A stretch of 29,907 nucleotides of DNA. It comes from an uncultured Clostridium sp. GTDB lineage: Bacteria > Bacillota_I > Bacilli_A > RF39 > UBA660. Every line of letters begins with the position of its first letter. Position 1 is the first letter of the stretch. The notes below the pieces were generated by a model. The model did no database searches. It was not told the origin of the DNA and saw only the letters and a program-made list of their open reading frames with translations. The stretch covers positions 1 through 29,907 of the forward strand of contig CABUQZ010000021.1 of NCBI GenBank assembly GCA_902493795.1. Reading direction: 5' to 3'. This document shows, in pieces, positions 1 through 7,808 of the stretch. The position numbers and the translations under genes were made by a program.

Positions 1-1646
1 ACTTTTGCTACTGCGCTAGCCCCATCAGATGCTTCATCAATTACAAAGTTAAACCCATTAAATGCTCTTTTAGCAACTTTTATATTTAACTTATTATCAT
101 CTGCAATAAGTATTCTTTTGCTTCCATACTCGCCACTTACTCCTTCTACTATTGGAGGTGCTGTTATAACTGGTTCTACAGGCACTATATTAGTCTTTGG
201 AATTGCCATAGTCTTTTCAAATCTATCTTTTACTACACTATCATCTTCCATCTTACTAATTTTCTGTGGTATTGTTACCATAAACATAGAACCTTTACCA
301 TATTGAGATTGAACGTTTATCTTTCCACCCATCATTTCAACTAGTTTCTTAGTAATTGCAAGCCCAAGACCTGTTCCTTCAACTGTTGTGTTTTTTTCAA
401 CATCAAGTCGCTCAAACTTCGTAAACAACTTATCAATATTTTCTTTCTTAATTCCAATTCCAGTATCTTGAACACTTATCATAAGTTCACAAATACCAGC
501 TTGATTAATACAGTTAATATTTATACTTATTTCTCCTTCATTAGTATATTTAATAGCATTAGATATTAAGTTATTAAGTACCTGCTTAACATGTATTTTA
601 TCTCCAATAACTTCAAATGGAATATCTTCTGCAATATAATATTTAAAGTTAATTGGTTTTTCTCCTACTCTTACTGCATTTATCTTGATAAGAGTTTCAA
701 CTTCTTTTTTAAAGTTATAGTTTACTTCAGTTAATACCATTTTTTCTGATTCAATCTTGCTTATATCAAGAATATTACCAACAATTTCCAAAAGTGTTTG
801 CGATGCACTTATAATATCTTCAGCATCTTCTTGAACTTCTTTTGGAACTTCATTTTTATGTGTTCCAATATCTTCTGATAATCCAACAATAGCGTTTAAA
901 GGTGTTCTTATCTCATGAGACATATTTGATAAGAAATCACTCTTAGCACGATTTGCTTTTTCAGCTAAATTCTTAGCATTTTCCATTTCATTAAGCATTT
1001 TTAAATCAGGATTTTCAATTGTAAAATACATAATTAAAAGCATAAATGAAAAGAAAAAGTTTTCAAACATTAACGATGGAATATAGCTTCTAATTATTAT
1101 TCCTGTCATATAAAGTATTAATAAAATTACAAAGGGAATATCCTTAATAACATTTCTTTTACATTTTACAAACATTCTTATTATAGATAGTACTATAACT
1201 ATAAAACAAATAATGGAAGTAATTAAAACAATGTCATAAGCAAGTCCTTCTCCATCAATTATGTCCTTTTCATTTATAACTGTTAAAGGAGAGACAAACG
1301 TTAAAATTGATACAATTCCTAAAGATATAAAAGCAACTTTTTTTACAAGTTTTTGACTTTTTTCATCCGTGTTATATATAACATTATTATAGATAATTAT
1401 ATATACAATTAATAAAAGCATTAAAATCATATATATTTTTTGCATAATAGATATTATAAAATCATTTCCGACTGTTTTAGCAAAAATAAATGTAATTATT
1501 GCTAAAATGTTATATATAAAATTAACAATAAGCATATTTCCATAAATAATTGTTTCATTGTTTTGGACATTTTTTTTACAGAAATATACAATCATTAAGA
1601 GTACACTTATAAAAAGTGCCGCTAATGGTAATACCACCGTCATCAT
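1..1646 (-). CDS. Hybrid sensor histidine kinase, 7TM type (C-terminus cut by window edge)
   Basis: About 548 residues are visible and the frame is open to the window edge. The N-terminus has about seven hydrophobic segments (residues 1-215), ending in an IENPDLKML linker typical of 7TM-type kinases. The HisKA box SHEIRTPLNAI follows, with phospho-acceptor His near residue 244. The ATPase domain shows N-box NLISNAIKYT, G1 DTGIGI and G2 GTGLGLAI. After a Pro/Val-rich linker a receiver domain begins (LIADDN, near residue 510); its phospho-acceptor Asp would lie beyond the window. The protein should sense a signal in or near the membrane and pass phosphate from His to the attached receiver. The ligand is unknown. 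Start: two adjacent ATGs (1646 and 1643), with AGGTGG 5 or 8 bases upstream. The family call is firm; the pathway is not known. Confidence 0.93.
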   Translation of the reverse strand, partial: MMTVVLPLAALFISVLLMIVYFCKKNVQNNETIIYGNMLIVNFIYNILAIITFIFAKTVGNDFIISIMQKIYMILMLLLIVYIIIYNNVIYNTDEKSQKLVKKVAFISLGIVSILTFVSPLTVINEKDIIDGEGLAYDIVLITSIICFIVIVLSIIRMFVKCKRNVIKDIPFVILLILYMTGIIIRSYIPSLMFENFFFSFMLLIMYFTIENPDLKMLNEMENAKNLAEKANRAKSDFLSNMSHEIRTPLNAIVGLSEDIGTHKNEVPKEVQEDAEDIISASQTLLEIVGNILDISKIESEKMVLTEVNYNFKKEVETLIKINAVRVGEKPINFKYYIAEDIPFEVIGDKIHVKQVLNNLISNAIKYTNEGEISININCINQAGICELMISVQDTGIGIKKENIDKLFTKFERLDVEKNTTVEGTGLGLAITKKLVEMMGGKINVQSQYGKGSMFMVTIPQKISKMEDDSVVKDRFEKTMAIPKTNIVPVEPVITAPPIVEGVSGEYGSKRILIADDNKLNIKVAKRAFNGFNFVIDEASDGASAVAK

Positions 1647-1664
1647 TATAACCACCTATTATAA

Positions 1665-1673
1665 ATTATAACA
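1665..1673 (-). promoter_or_regulatory. Extended -10 promoter for the histidine kinase
   Basis: The minus strand reads TGTTATAAT here, a perfect extended -10, about 20 bases before the kinase start. No good -35 is visible; that position would fall inside the end of the acyltransferase gene. The predicted leader is very short and contains little beyond the ribosome binding site. Confidence 0.55.
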
Positions 1674-1683
1674 CAATAGGAAG

Positions 1684-2589
1684 TTATCTAACTAATTTTT
1701 TTATATTTTCTAAATCGTCTCTATTAGGAGTTACATTTGGATCATGAAATCTTGCTTTATCAATATCATCAATTGTTACACCATAAGAACATTTACTAAG
1801 CATAAATTTATAAAATGCGTCTTTATCTTCTTCTGTTATTTCAGCTCTTTTACAAATTCCAGATTGTTCCCAAATTTCCCATTTTAGTGTACTTAATTCA
1901 TCTCGTAAGAGATTAGTTGCTTCAATTACATCTAGATTATCATATTCTTCCTTTTTGATATTTCTTCCAATGTTCGCAACGAACTTATTTCCATATTGTT
2001 CTATTGCAACAGGGATAACATCTGCTCCTGTTTCTTTGGCCATTGACATAGTGCCCTTATATAATTTCATAACCGCCAAGTTATCGGTTAAATTCCAAGC
2101 TCCTTCTGGGTATATTAATAAATTCCCTTTCATTTTTAATAATTCAATAGCTCTATTGTAAGCAATTTTTCTATCATCTTTATTGCTTGTATCAAGTATT
2201 ACCGCACCATTAGCATATAATACTAATCCAGCTACATCCTTATATAAGTCTTTTGGGTCTCCTAAAAATAAATATGCATGATCATTTATAGATTCAAATG
2301 TTCTTTGAATGTCATTACCACCTATATGAGTAGCAGCATATATTATTGGTCTATTTGTTTTTTCTCTTTTATCACCTATTACTTCTAGTTCTTCCTTGGA
2401 AAGCTTTCTATCTAATTTTACTCCAACAAGAAGTATAGGATGAGCAATCTTTCTAATATTTAATCCCTTTATTGGAGAATTTGTATCATATAAATGTTTT
2501 CTTTTTTTTCTATAATAATCAGTTGTTTCTTGTATGCTCATTTTACTTATTTCTAATAAACTTTTTTTATCAAATTTTTCTTTAGTCAT
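1684..2589 (-). CDS. PlsC-like (LPLAT family) acyltransferase
   Basis: This 301-residue protein belongs to the lysophospholipid acyltransferase family. HIGGND (His88 to Asp93) is the catalytic HX4D motif, YPEGAWN (about 160-166) matches the FPEG substrate-binding block, and VIPVAIE follows as in PlsC relatives. The usual role is acyl transfer to a glycerolipid or another hydroxyl or amine acceptor at the inner face of the membrane. There is no obvious membrane helix apart from a weakly hydrophobic stretch near residues 50-57. The C-terminal 90 residues are unlike short PlsC enzymes, so the acceptor may not be lysophosphatidate. Start choice: an upstream in-frame ATG at 2622 lies inside the promoter -10, so the ATG at 2589 preceded by GGGGG is preferred; 2601 is also possible. 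Confidence 0.8.
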   Translation of the reverse strand: MTKEKFDKKSLLEISKMSIQETTDYYRKKRKHLYDTNSPIKGLNIRKIAHPILLVGVKLDRKLSKEELEVIGDKREKTNRPIIYAATHIGGNDIQRTFESINDHAYLFLGDPKDLYKDVAGLVLYANGAVILDTSNKDDRKIAYNRAIELLKMKGNLLIYPEGAWNLTDNLAVMKLYKGTMSMAKETGADVIPVAIEQYGNKFVANIGRNIKKEEYDNLDVIEATNLLRDELSTLKWEIWEQSGICKRAEITEEDKDAFYKFMLSKCSYGVTIDDIDKARFHDPNVTPNRDDLENIKKLVR

Positions 2590-2612
2590 AATAACCCCCA
2601 TAAACTTGCTAT

Positions 2613-2641
2613 ATTGTAACATTATGTATAGAAAAAATCAA
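2613..2641 (-). promoter_or_regulatory. Promoter of the acyltransferase gene
   Basis: Minus strand TTGATT (2641-2636), 17-base spacer, TACAAT (2618-2613), with TG one base before the -10. The -35 lies in the 3' arm of the hairpin at 2634-2661. Confidence 0.6.
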
Positions 2642-2661
2642 ATATTTGGATATTTGATTTT
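2632..2661. terminator. Hairpin terminator between metallophosphoesterase and acyltransferase genes
   Basis: A perfect 11-bp stem (2634-2644 with 2651-2661) and a 6-base loop. On the minus strand six T follow; on the plus strand TTTT follows. It backs up the terminator at 2723-2750. Its 3' arm also provides the -35 of the next promoter. Confidence 0.65.
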
Positions 2662-2722
2662 ATCATATTTTATTTAATTTTTTTGTTTACTTTTTTTGTA
2701 AAATATCTCTATTTATCTATAT

Positions 2723-2750
2723 AAAAAATTAGTGACCATCATTACTAATT
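2723..2750 (-). terminator. Rho-independent terminator of the amylase operon
   Basis: A 7-bp stem AATTAGT/ACTAATT (2727-2733 with 2744-2750) is followed by six T on the minus strand. The upstream arm overlaps the TAG stop of the metallophosphoesterase gene. Confidence 0.65.
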
Positions 2751-3854
2751 CTTTTTAATATCGATTACTACGTATTCTGCTACTGTTCCTGTTTTGAAGT
2801 GAACTTCCCAGTCAGCTATTCCTGATGTTACTATAAATGTTGTGTTATCTCTTACTGTTTTTCCGTATACAGAATCATTCGTTCCAAACATTTCAACAAT
2901 TTGTAGTGGGAAGAATTGTCCTCCATGAGTATGTCCTGATAGAACTAAATCCATTTGACTTTTACTTTCATTATCATAATCATTTGGTTGATGGTTTAAG
3001 ACAATTACATATTTATTTTTATCGATTTCACTCATTATTTCTTGAGCTGATTTTCTTACTGCTGATCTTTTATCTTTTCTTCCATATAAATAAATATTTC
3101 CTACAATATCTTTTCCTTCATCTTGTAATATAGTTACATTGTTTTTCTTTAGTTCTTCTTCTAAATGTGTGTAACTATCTAATGTGTTTTCATAATATGG
3201 CATATCATGATTTCCATAGACAAAGTATACTCCGTATTTTGTTTTTAATAGTCCTAATCCCTCACATGCTTTTACCATATCACTGTAACTAGTACCATCA
3301 TCAATAAAGTCTCCTGTTACTACAACGATATCAGGATTAGTTTTGTTTATATCTTCCATATATTTTTTAAACTTATCACCATTTATTAATGAACCTATAT
3401 GGCTATCTGATATTTGTACTATTCTAAAACTATCTACTCCTAAGTCCTTTTTTGTAACTACATCATAGTGTGTTTCTACAACATTATGAGCGACATAAAA
3501 CGCATATCCAAGATACATTGCTGTAAATATTGTGCTAACTATTATTGTTATTTCAAAACCATATTTGTAGTCTTTTTTCGTTATCTTTTTTACTATGTAG
3601 TATATAAATTTTCCAATTAACAATATTACAAATAGATGTCCTACTATTGCTGTACAGTTTGAGAAGCTCCAGATAAATAGTAAACCTATAATAGCTACTG
3701 GAATAAGTGATACAGCGTGCCTTACATACTTATTTTTTATATTTTTTACCCAACACATTTTCTCCATTTGTAATATAAAAAATATTACTACAAAGCATAA
3801 TGCTATTAACATTAAAGCAATAAACATTCCCCATGACATTACTGATCCTATCAT
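2745..3854 (-). CDS. Membrane-anchored metallophosphoesterase (YkuE-like)
   Basis: 369 residues. The first 125 hold about four hydrophobic segments (near 8-29, 49-65, 68-89 and 102-122). The calcineurin-like phosphoesterase domain follows: ISDSHIG (Asp150, His152), GDFIDDG (Asp182), GNHD (Asn215, His216), LNHQP and finally SGHTHGG. These supply the usual two-metal site. Relatives such as YkuE act at the cell surface or membrane; the substrate here cannot be read from sequence. It is the last gene of an operon behind the amylase and the cadherin-like protein, 13 bases after the latter. AGGAG precedes the ATG. A terminator overlaps the TAG stop. Confidence 0.88.
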   Translation of the reverse strand: MIGSVMSWGMFIALMLIALCFVVIFFILQMEKMCWVKNIKNKYVRHAVSLIPVAIIGLLFIWSFSNCTAIVGHLFVILLIGKFIYYIVKKITKKDYKYGFEITIIVSTIFTAMYLGYAFYVAHNVVETHYDVVTKKDLGVDSFRIVQISDSHIGSLINGDKFKKYMEDINKTNPDIVVVTGDFIDDGTSYSDMVKACEGLGLLKTKYGVYFVYGNHDMPYYENTLDSYTHLEEELKKNNVTILQDEGKDIVGNIYLYGRKDKRSAVRKSAQEIMSEIDKNKYVIVLNHQPNDYDNESKSQMDLVLSGHTHGGQFFPLQIVEMFGTNDSVYGKTVRDNTTFIVTSGIADWEVHFKTGTVAEYVVIDIKKN

Positions 3855-3867
3855 TTTATTTCTCCTT

Positions 3868-4371
3868 TTATAGTTTATCTATTCCTTTTTCTATTTTTCT
3901 ATCCCTAATTTTTATAATTATAAAGGCGATTAATCCTACTCCTAATGCTGCAATCGCAAAATAAATTGCATAATTAATATATTTGTCATCAATTTTGAAG
4001 TTGTTTTCAATATCACTTTTTACTTCACTATCACTTCTTGTTACATTAATAACATAAGTTTTTGTTTTCTTGTCTGTAGAAGTTACTTCAATAGTTACTT
4101 TGTTATCACTTTTGGTAAGATTATCTGCTCCTTTAATGTCTACTTTTGATGTTGTTGCTTCAGGAAGTGCTGTAATATCTAGATGATTTACTGTGTTTTT
4201 TACTTCAATTGAATATATTTTTTTATATTTATCAAAATCTATTTCATATCCTGCTACTTCTAATTCTTTTAGATTGTTATTATGTTCTTCACTTAATTTA
4301 TCTTCTTCAGCAAATGCTCCAATTGGCAAGATCATTAATACTGTTAAAATTATTACTAAAAACTTCTTCAT
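3868..4371 (-). CDS. Secreted, membrane-anchored cadherin-like beta-sandwich protein
   Basis: 167 residues. The N-terminus is a signal peptide (MKKFLVIILTVLMILP, then a likely cut after AFA). Residues about 30-115 match the bacterial cadherin-like beta-sandwich repeat: it starts LKELEVAGYEI, has the central LDITALPEATTSKVDI stretch and ends TKTYVINVTR. A C-terminal transmembrane helix (about 135-155) and a basic tail anchor it, leaving the domain outside the cell. Such domains are thought to mediate adhesion or protein contacts; the partner is unknown. The gene lies between the amylase and the metallophosphoesterase with short gaps (21 and 13 bases), so the three are probably co-transcribed. 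The ATG at 4371 with GAGG upstream is chosen over an earlier in-frame ATG at 4386. Confidence 0.75.
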   Translation of the reverse strand: MKKFLVIILTVLMILPIGAFAEEDKLSEEHNNNLKELEVAGYEIDFDKYKKIYSIEVKNTVNHLDITALPEATTSKVDIKGADNLTKSDNKVTIEVTSTDKKTKTYVINVTRSDSEVKSDIENNFKIDDKYINYAIYFAIAALGVGLIAFIIIKIRDRKIEKGIDKL

Positions 4372-4392
4372 ATTTACCTCATACATATAATA

Positions 4393-6252
4393 TTATTTTA
4401 ACACTTTTTTTAATACTAATCCACCATATGGTGATAACTCTTCATCATCTTCTTTGTTTAATCTATATATTTTATCTGGATTTTCAAATCTTTTAGGTAG
4501 TATTATTCTTTGATTGTTTGGAGTTCTATTAATATTAATTAAAGCTTCTTCGTTACCATTTTTTCTTTGAAATGTGAAGGTTCTTTCGTTCACATCTAAA
4601 ATATCCAAATCAGCTTGTTCTAAAAAATGTTCTTCTTTTCTTATTCTACCAATTTTCTTAAAGAATTCCAATAATTCTTCATCTTTTACTTCCTTAGGAA
4701 ATGTTCTTCTATTAGCTAGATTTCCCATTCCTTCTAAACCTTGTTCATCACCATAAAATATGGAAAGGATTCCAGGAAGGAAAGCAAGTGTAAAGGCATA
4801 AGCCTTATAAATATCTTTTCCTTTTTGGTATTGTTCTTCGCTTAACTTAAATTGTTGTTGCCAGTTTCTATCATTATTAGTGTTCCATGCCCACTCACCA
4901 TACTCATTAAAGTCATAGCATCCAAAAATATTTATTGCTCTTGATATATCATGAGTTGACGTAAAGTTCATCAAAGTTTCTAAGGTACCTTTAGGATATT
5001 CTGTTTTTAATTCGTATAATATTCGTTTTAGTTTATCAACGTCTTGATATTTAAAGTATCTAATTAAAGCATCTACTAAAGGATAATTCATTACTGTATC
5101 CATACATTTTCCAGATGAGATGTATCCTCTATTCATACGCATAGGGTTTTTCCAGACCTCACCAATTATAAAGCCATCTTCTTTATTTCTTTTTACAGCT
5201 TTTCTTATGCCTTCGATAAATTCATCAGTTAATTCATCTGCGACATCAAGTCTTAAGCCATCTATTCCTAAACTGAACCAGTGATCTATTATTCCGTTTT
5301 CACCATAAATATATTCTTGCCATTCTTTATTATTGCCATCACAAACTGGCAAGTTTTTCATACCCCACCAGTAATCAAAATATTCATTATACCCATCATA
5401 ATACTTCTTAAAGAATTTATAATACTTTGAGTCCTTACTTTGATAGGCTCCTAAAGAATTAAAGTTATTGTATTCGTTAAAGTATTTGCTATCGTTTCCT
5501 GTGTGGTTAAACACTGCGTCAAGTATTACTTTCATTCCCATTTGATGAGCTTTATCACAAAGAGATTTTAAATCACTGTCTTCTCCTACATAAGGATCTA
5601 ATTTCTCATAGTCTGATGTGTCATATCTATGATTTGACTGACTCCATACAATTGGGCTAAGATAAAGTATTGTTACTCCTAAAGATTTAATATAATCTAG
5701 TTTTTCTTCAATTCCTTTTAAATTTCCACCATAAAAATCTGCATTCCATATTCCATCTTCATTTGGTCCAATAACAACATCTTCATCCCAATTTTCATGT
5801 ATTGTTCTATTAGGCATTTTATTTAATTTATTTCCAACACGATTGAATCTATCAACGAAGATATGATACATTATTTTTCCTTTAGCCCAATCTGGTACTT
5901 CAAAGTTTACGTTCATTTTCCATTTTTCATCATCACTTATGGTTTGATAATTTGTTGTGTTCTTCTTTTTATAATAGATAAATCCTTTATTTGCTTCAAA
6001 TGAAAAATAATAACTATAGTTAGCACTTGTTTCTAGTTCGATATTACTTTCAAAATATAAAAATTCCTCATCACTTCTTGTATGTTTTAATTGATGAGTT
6101 TGCCTTACGTTATTTGTTTCTGTTATAAATTTCATTCTTTCTATCCAGCCAAGTGATTTTGGAACTTTGATAGAAACGTTATATTTTCTTCCCTTTTCTG
6201 TTCTTTCTAAGTCTTTAATTTCAAATTCAATTTTCTCTAAACTTCCTTCCAT
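4393..6252 (-). CDS. Cytoplasmic GH13 alpha-amylase family enzyme (neopullulanase/cyclomaltodextrinase type)
   Basis: 619 residues with no signal peptide, so it probably acts on imported maltodextrins. Residues 1-115 form an N-terminal beta domain like those of neopullulanases. The catalytic barrel begins at VPDWAKGKIMYHIFVDRF. The GH13 signatures are present: DAVFNH (about 245-250), GLRLDVADE with nucleophile Asp336, GEVW with acid/base Glu365, and TSTHD with Asp435. A short C-terminal beta domain ends the protein. Expected reaction: hydrolysis of alpha-1,4 bonds in malto-oligosaccharides, cyclodextrins or pullulan; the exact substrate is not resolved. First gene of an operon with the cadherin-like and metallophosphoesterase genes. 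The ATG at 6252 with GAGG is chosen because the in-frame ATG at 6273 overlaps the promoter -10. Confidence 0.92.
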   Translation of the reverse strand: MEGSLEKIEFEIKDLERTEKGRKYNVSIKVPKSLGWIERMKFITETNNVRQTHQLKHTRSDEEFLYFESNIELETSANYSYYFSFEANKGFIYYKKKNTTNYQTISDDEKWKMNVNFEVPDWAKGKIMYHIFVDRFNRVGNKLNKMPNRTIHENWDEDVVIGPNEDGIWNADFYGGNLKGIEEKLDYIKSLGVTILYLSPIVWSQSNHRYDTSDYEKLDPYVGEDSDLKSLCDKAHQMGMKVILDAVFNHTGNDSKYFNEYNNFNSLGAYQSKDSKYYKFFKKYYDGYNEYFDYWWGMKNLPVCDGNNKEWQEYIYGENGIIDHWFSLGIDGLRLDVADELTDEFIEGIRKAVKRNKEDGFIIGEVWKNPMRMNRGYISSGKCMDTVMNYPLVDALIRYFKYQDVDKLKRILYELKTEYPKGTLETLMNFTSTHDISRAINIFGCYDFNEYGEWAWNTNNDRNWQQQFKLSEEQYQKGKDIYKAYAFTLAFLPGILSIFYGDEQGLEGMGNLANRRTFPKEVKDEELLEFFKKIGRIRKEEHFLEQADLDILDVNERTFTFQRKNGNEEALININRTPNNQRIILPKRFENPDKIYRLNKEDDEELSPYGGLVLKKVLK

Positions 6253-6271
6253 AACTACCTCTATTATTATC

Positions 6272-6300
6272 ATTATATCAAAAAAAATAGATAATTTAAA
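6272..6300 (-). promoter_or_regulatory. Promoter of the amylase operon
   Basis: Minus strand TGATATAAT (extended -10, hexamer 6277-6272) with a poor -35 TTTAAA 17 bases upstream. The -35 lies inside the terminator hairpin of the spore-protein gene. Confidence 0.55.
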
Positions 6301-6319
6301 ATTATCTAAATTATCTATT
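6281..6319 (-). terminator. Rho-independent terminator of the spore protein gene
   Basis: A perfect 12-bp stem (6308-6319 with 6286-6297) and a 10-base loop, followed on the minus strand by a T run (6287-6281). It begins 14 bases after the SASP stop codon. Confidence 0.8.
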
Positions 6320-6332
6320 CTTTATATTTCTA

Positions 6333-6536
6333 TTATCTTGATTTATTTCCTTTTCCTTTATCAACTAATCTCTTAGTCATTTCACCACCAACTGTTCCAT
6401 TGGCACGAGATGTTGCATCAGGTCCTAGAGTTACACCAAATTCGCTAGCGATTTCATATTTCATGTTTTCTACAGCTGATTTATTTGTAGAACTAGCATT
6501 TTTAGCAGTATTATTTCTTTTTGAACTTTTTCTCAT
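6333..6536 (-). CDS. Alpha/beta-type small acid-soluble spore protein
   Basis: 67 residues, the normal size for this family. The conserved core is clear: KYEIASEFGV, where EIASE is the cut site of the germination protease GPR, followed by LGPDATSRANGTVGGEMTKRLV. These proteins coat and protect DNA in the dormant spore and are degraded on germination to supply amino acids. The Ser/Lys/Asn-rich N-terminus and the basic C-terminal tail are typical. A strong GGAGGTG lies before the ATG. Its own sigma-G-like promoter sits at the end of thiI, and a strong terminator follows, so it is expressed as a single gene in the forespore (inference). It is the main evidence that the organism can sporulate. 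Confidence 0.96.
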   Translation of the reverse strand: MRKSSKRNNTAKNASSTNKSAVENMKYEIASEFGVTLGPDATSRANGTVGGEMTKRLVDKGKGNKSR

Positions 6537-6558
6537 TTTTGTTCACCTCCTATACTCT

Positions 6559-6587
6559 TAGGATGTGAATTATTTAATGTTTTATAC
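6559..6587 (-). promoter_or_regulatory. Sigma-G-like forespore promoter of the SASP gene
   Basis: Minus strand GTATA (6587-6583), 17-base spacer, CATCCTA (6565-6559). This fits the Bacillus sigma-G pattern GHATR / CATnHTA with about 18 bases between. It lies immediately upstream of the SASP ribosome binding site, and its -35 overlaps the thiI stop codon. Confidence 0.6.
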
Positions 6588-7771
6588 TATAAAATATCAG
6601 AAAATTCATCTTCTTTTTCTTTTATAGTTATTGATTTGATATTTTGCAAAGCCTTGTCGATAAGTTCACTATAATTAAATCTTGTTTCCATTTCTTCACA
6701 TAATGATAGTTTAGGGTTTATTACCGGATGTTTTGGTACAAAAACAGTACAACAGTCTTCGTATGGCAATATACTTATATCATAGGTATCTATTTTTCTT
6801 GCAATATCCATTATTTCTAGTTTATCAAGACAAGCGACAGGTCTTATTACTGGCATACTTGTTACGTCATTAATAACTCTCATGCTAGATAAAGTTTGAC
6901 TTGCTACTTGACCTACTGACTCTCCATTAATAATTGCAAGGCATTTTCTTCTTTTAGCCATTCTTTCAGTTATTCTATACATCATTCGTCGCATTATTGT
7001 AATTACATAATCTTCATCTGCTGTTTTATAGATTGCTTCTTGAATTTCAGTAAATGGAACAATATGAAGCTTAATACTTGATGTATAAATAGATAACTTC
7101 TTACATAAATCAATTACTTTATTTCTTGCATTGATACTTGTATGAGGAATTGCTTCAAAATATAATGCTTCAATATGCACTCCTCTTTTAATAGCAAGGT
7201 ATGCTGCAACTGGAGAATCTATTCCACCACTTAACATTAACATTCCTTTTCCTAATGTATTATTTGGATATCCTCCTAAACCATAATAATAATTAGTAAA
7301 AATATAAGTATAATCTTTTCTTATTTCAACATTTACAGTAAGTTCTGGACTTTTAACATCTACTTTTATATTAGGAATATTTTTTAAGATTACTCCTCCT
7401 AAAATACTAGAATACTCTAAACTTTGAATTGGAAAATTCTTATAACTTCTTTTTGTCTCAACTTTAAAAGTATTAAATTTCTCTTGTTTAACTATTTCTA
7501 AAACTTTATTTCTTATTTCTTCATCTATAGTATTTACTTTGTATGCTACTAAATACTCGTGAATTCCAAATATTTTATTTACTCTTTCTAAAATGTTATC
7601 TAAATCTTTTTCTGCAAACTCGATATACATTCTAGATAAGTCTTTAAATATTTTTACATCGTATCCTTTTAATTTATTTTGAATACTTTTATAAAGTAAA
7701 TTTACAAAGAAATTTCTATTTCCTTTTTTTGTTGTTAATTCTCCATATTTTATTAAAATTACTCTTTCCAT
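6587..7771 (-). CDS. thiI: tRNA 4-thiouridine synthetase ThiI (no rhodanese domain)
   Basis: 394 residues, the length of the short Gram-positive form. The N-terminal ferredoxin-like and THUMP domains (about 1-165) bind tRNA, beginning ERVILIKYGELTTKKGNR. The PP-loop ATPase domain starts at MLMLSGGIDSP (SGGIDS 181-186) and adenylates U8 of tRNA for sulfur transfer. INGESVGQVASQT and YEDCCTVFVPKHP are family blocks. The C-terminal rhodanese extension of the E. coli enzyme is absent. In Bacillus the gene is paired with a cysteine desulfurase; none is next to it here, so sulfur must come from an enzyme encoded elsewhere. A good AGGTGG lies upstream of the ATG. A possible weak terminator separates it from the gene before. 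Confidence 0.95.
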   Translation of the reverse strand: MERVILIKYGELTTKKGNRNFFVNLLYKSIQNKLKGYDVKIFKDLSRMYIEFAEKDLDNILERVNKIFGIHEYLVAYKVNTIDEEIRNKVLEIVKQEKFNTFKVETKRSYKNFPIQSLEYSSILGGVILKNIPNIKVDVKSPELTVNVEIRKDYTYIFTNYYYGLGGYPNNTLGKGMLMLSGGIDSPVAAYLAIKRGVHIEALYFEAIPHTSINARNKVIDLCKKLSIYTSSIKLHIVPFTEIQEAIYKTADEDYVITIMRRMMYRITERMAKRRKCLAIINGESVGQVASQTLSSMRVINDVTSMPVIRPVACLDKLEIMDIARKIDTYDISILPYEDCCTVFVPKHPVINPKLSLCEEMETRFNYSELIDKALQNIKSITIKEKEDEFSDIL

Positions 7772-7785
7772 TTTACACCACCTAG

Positions 7786-7808
7786 AAAAATAGGTTTAAC
7801 ACCTATTT
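7786..7808 (-). terminator. Weak terminator-like hairpin before thiI
   Basis: A 7-bp stem AAATAGG/CCTATTT (7808-7802 with 7794-7788) and five T on the minus strand. It overlaps the TAG stop of the upstream gene. It may only attenuate read-through into thiI. Confidence 0.4.

Noticed and set aside
6587..7771. ThiI as a truncated gene because it lacks the rhodanese domain
   Set aside because: The short form of about 400 residues is normal in Gram-positive bacteria; start, PP-loop and C-terminal blocks are intact.
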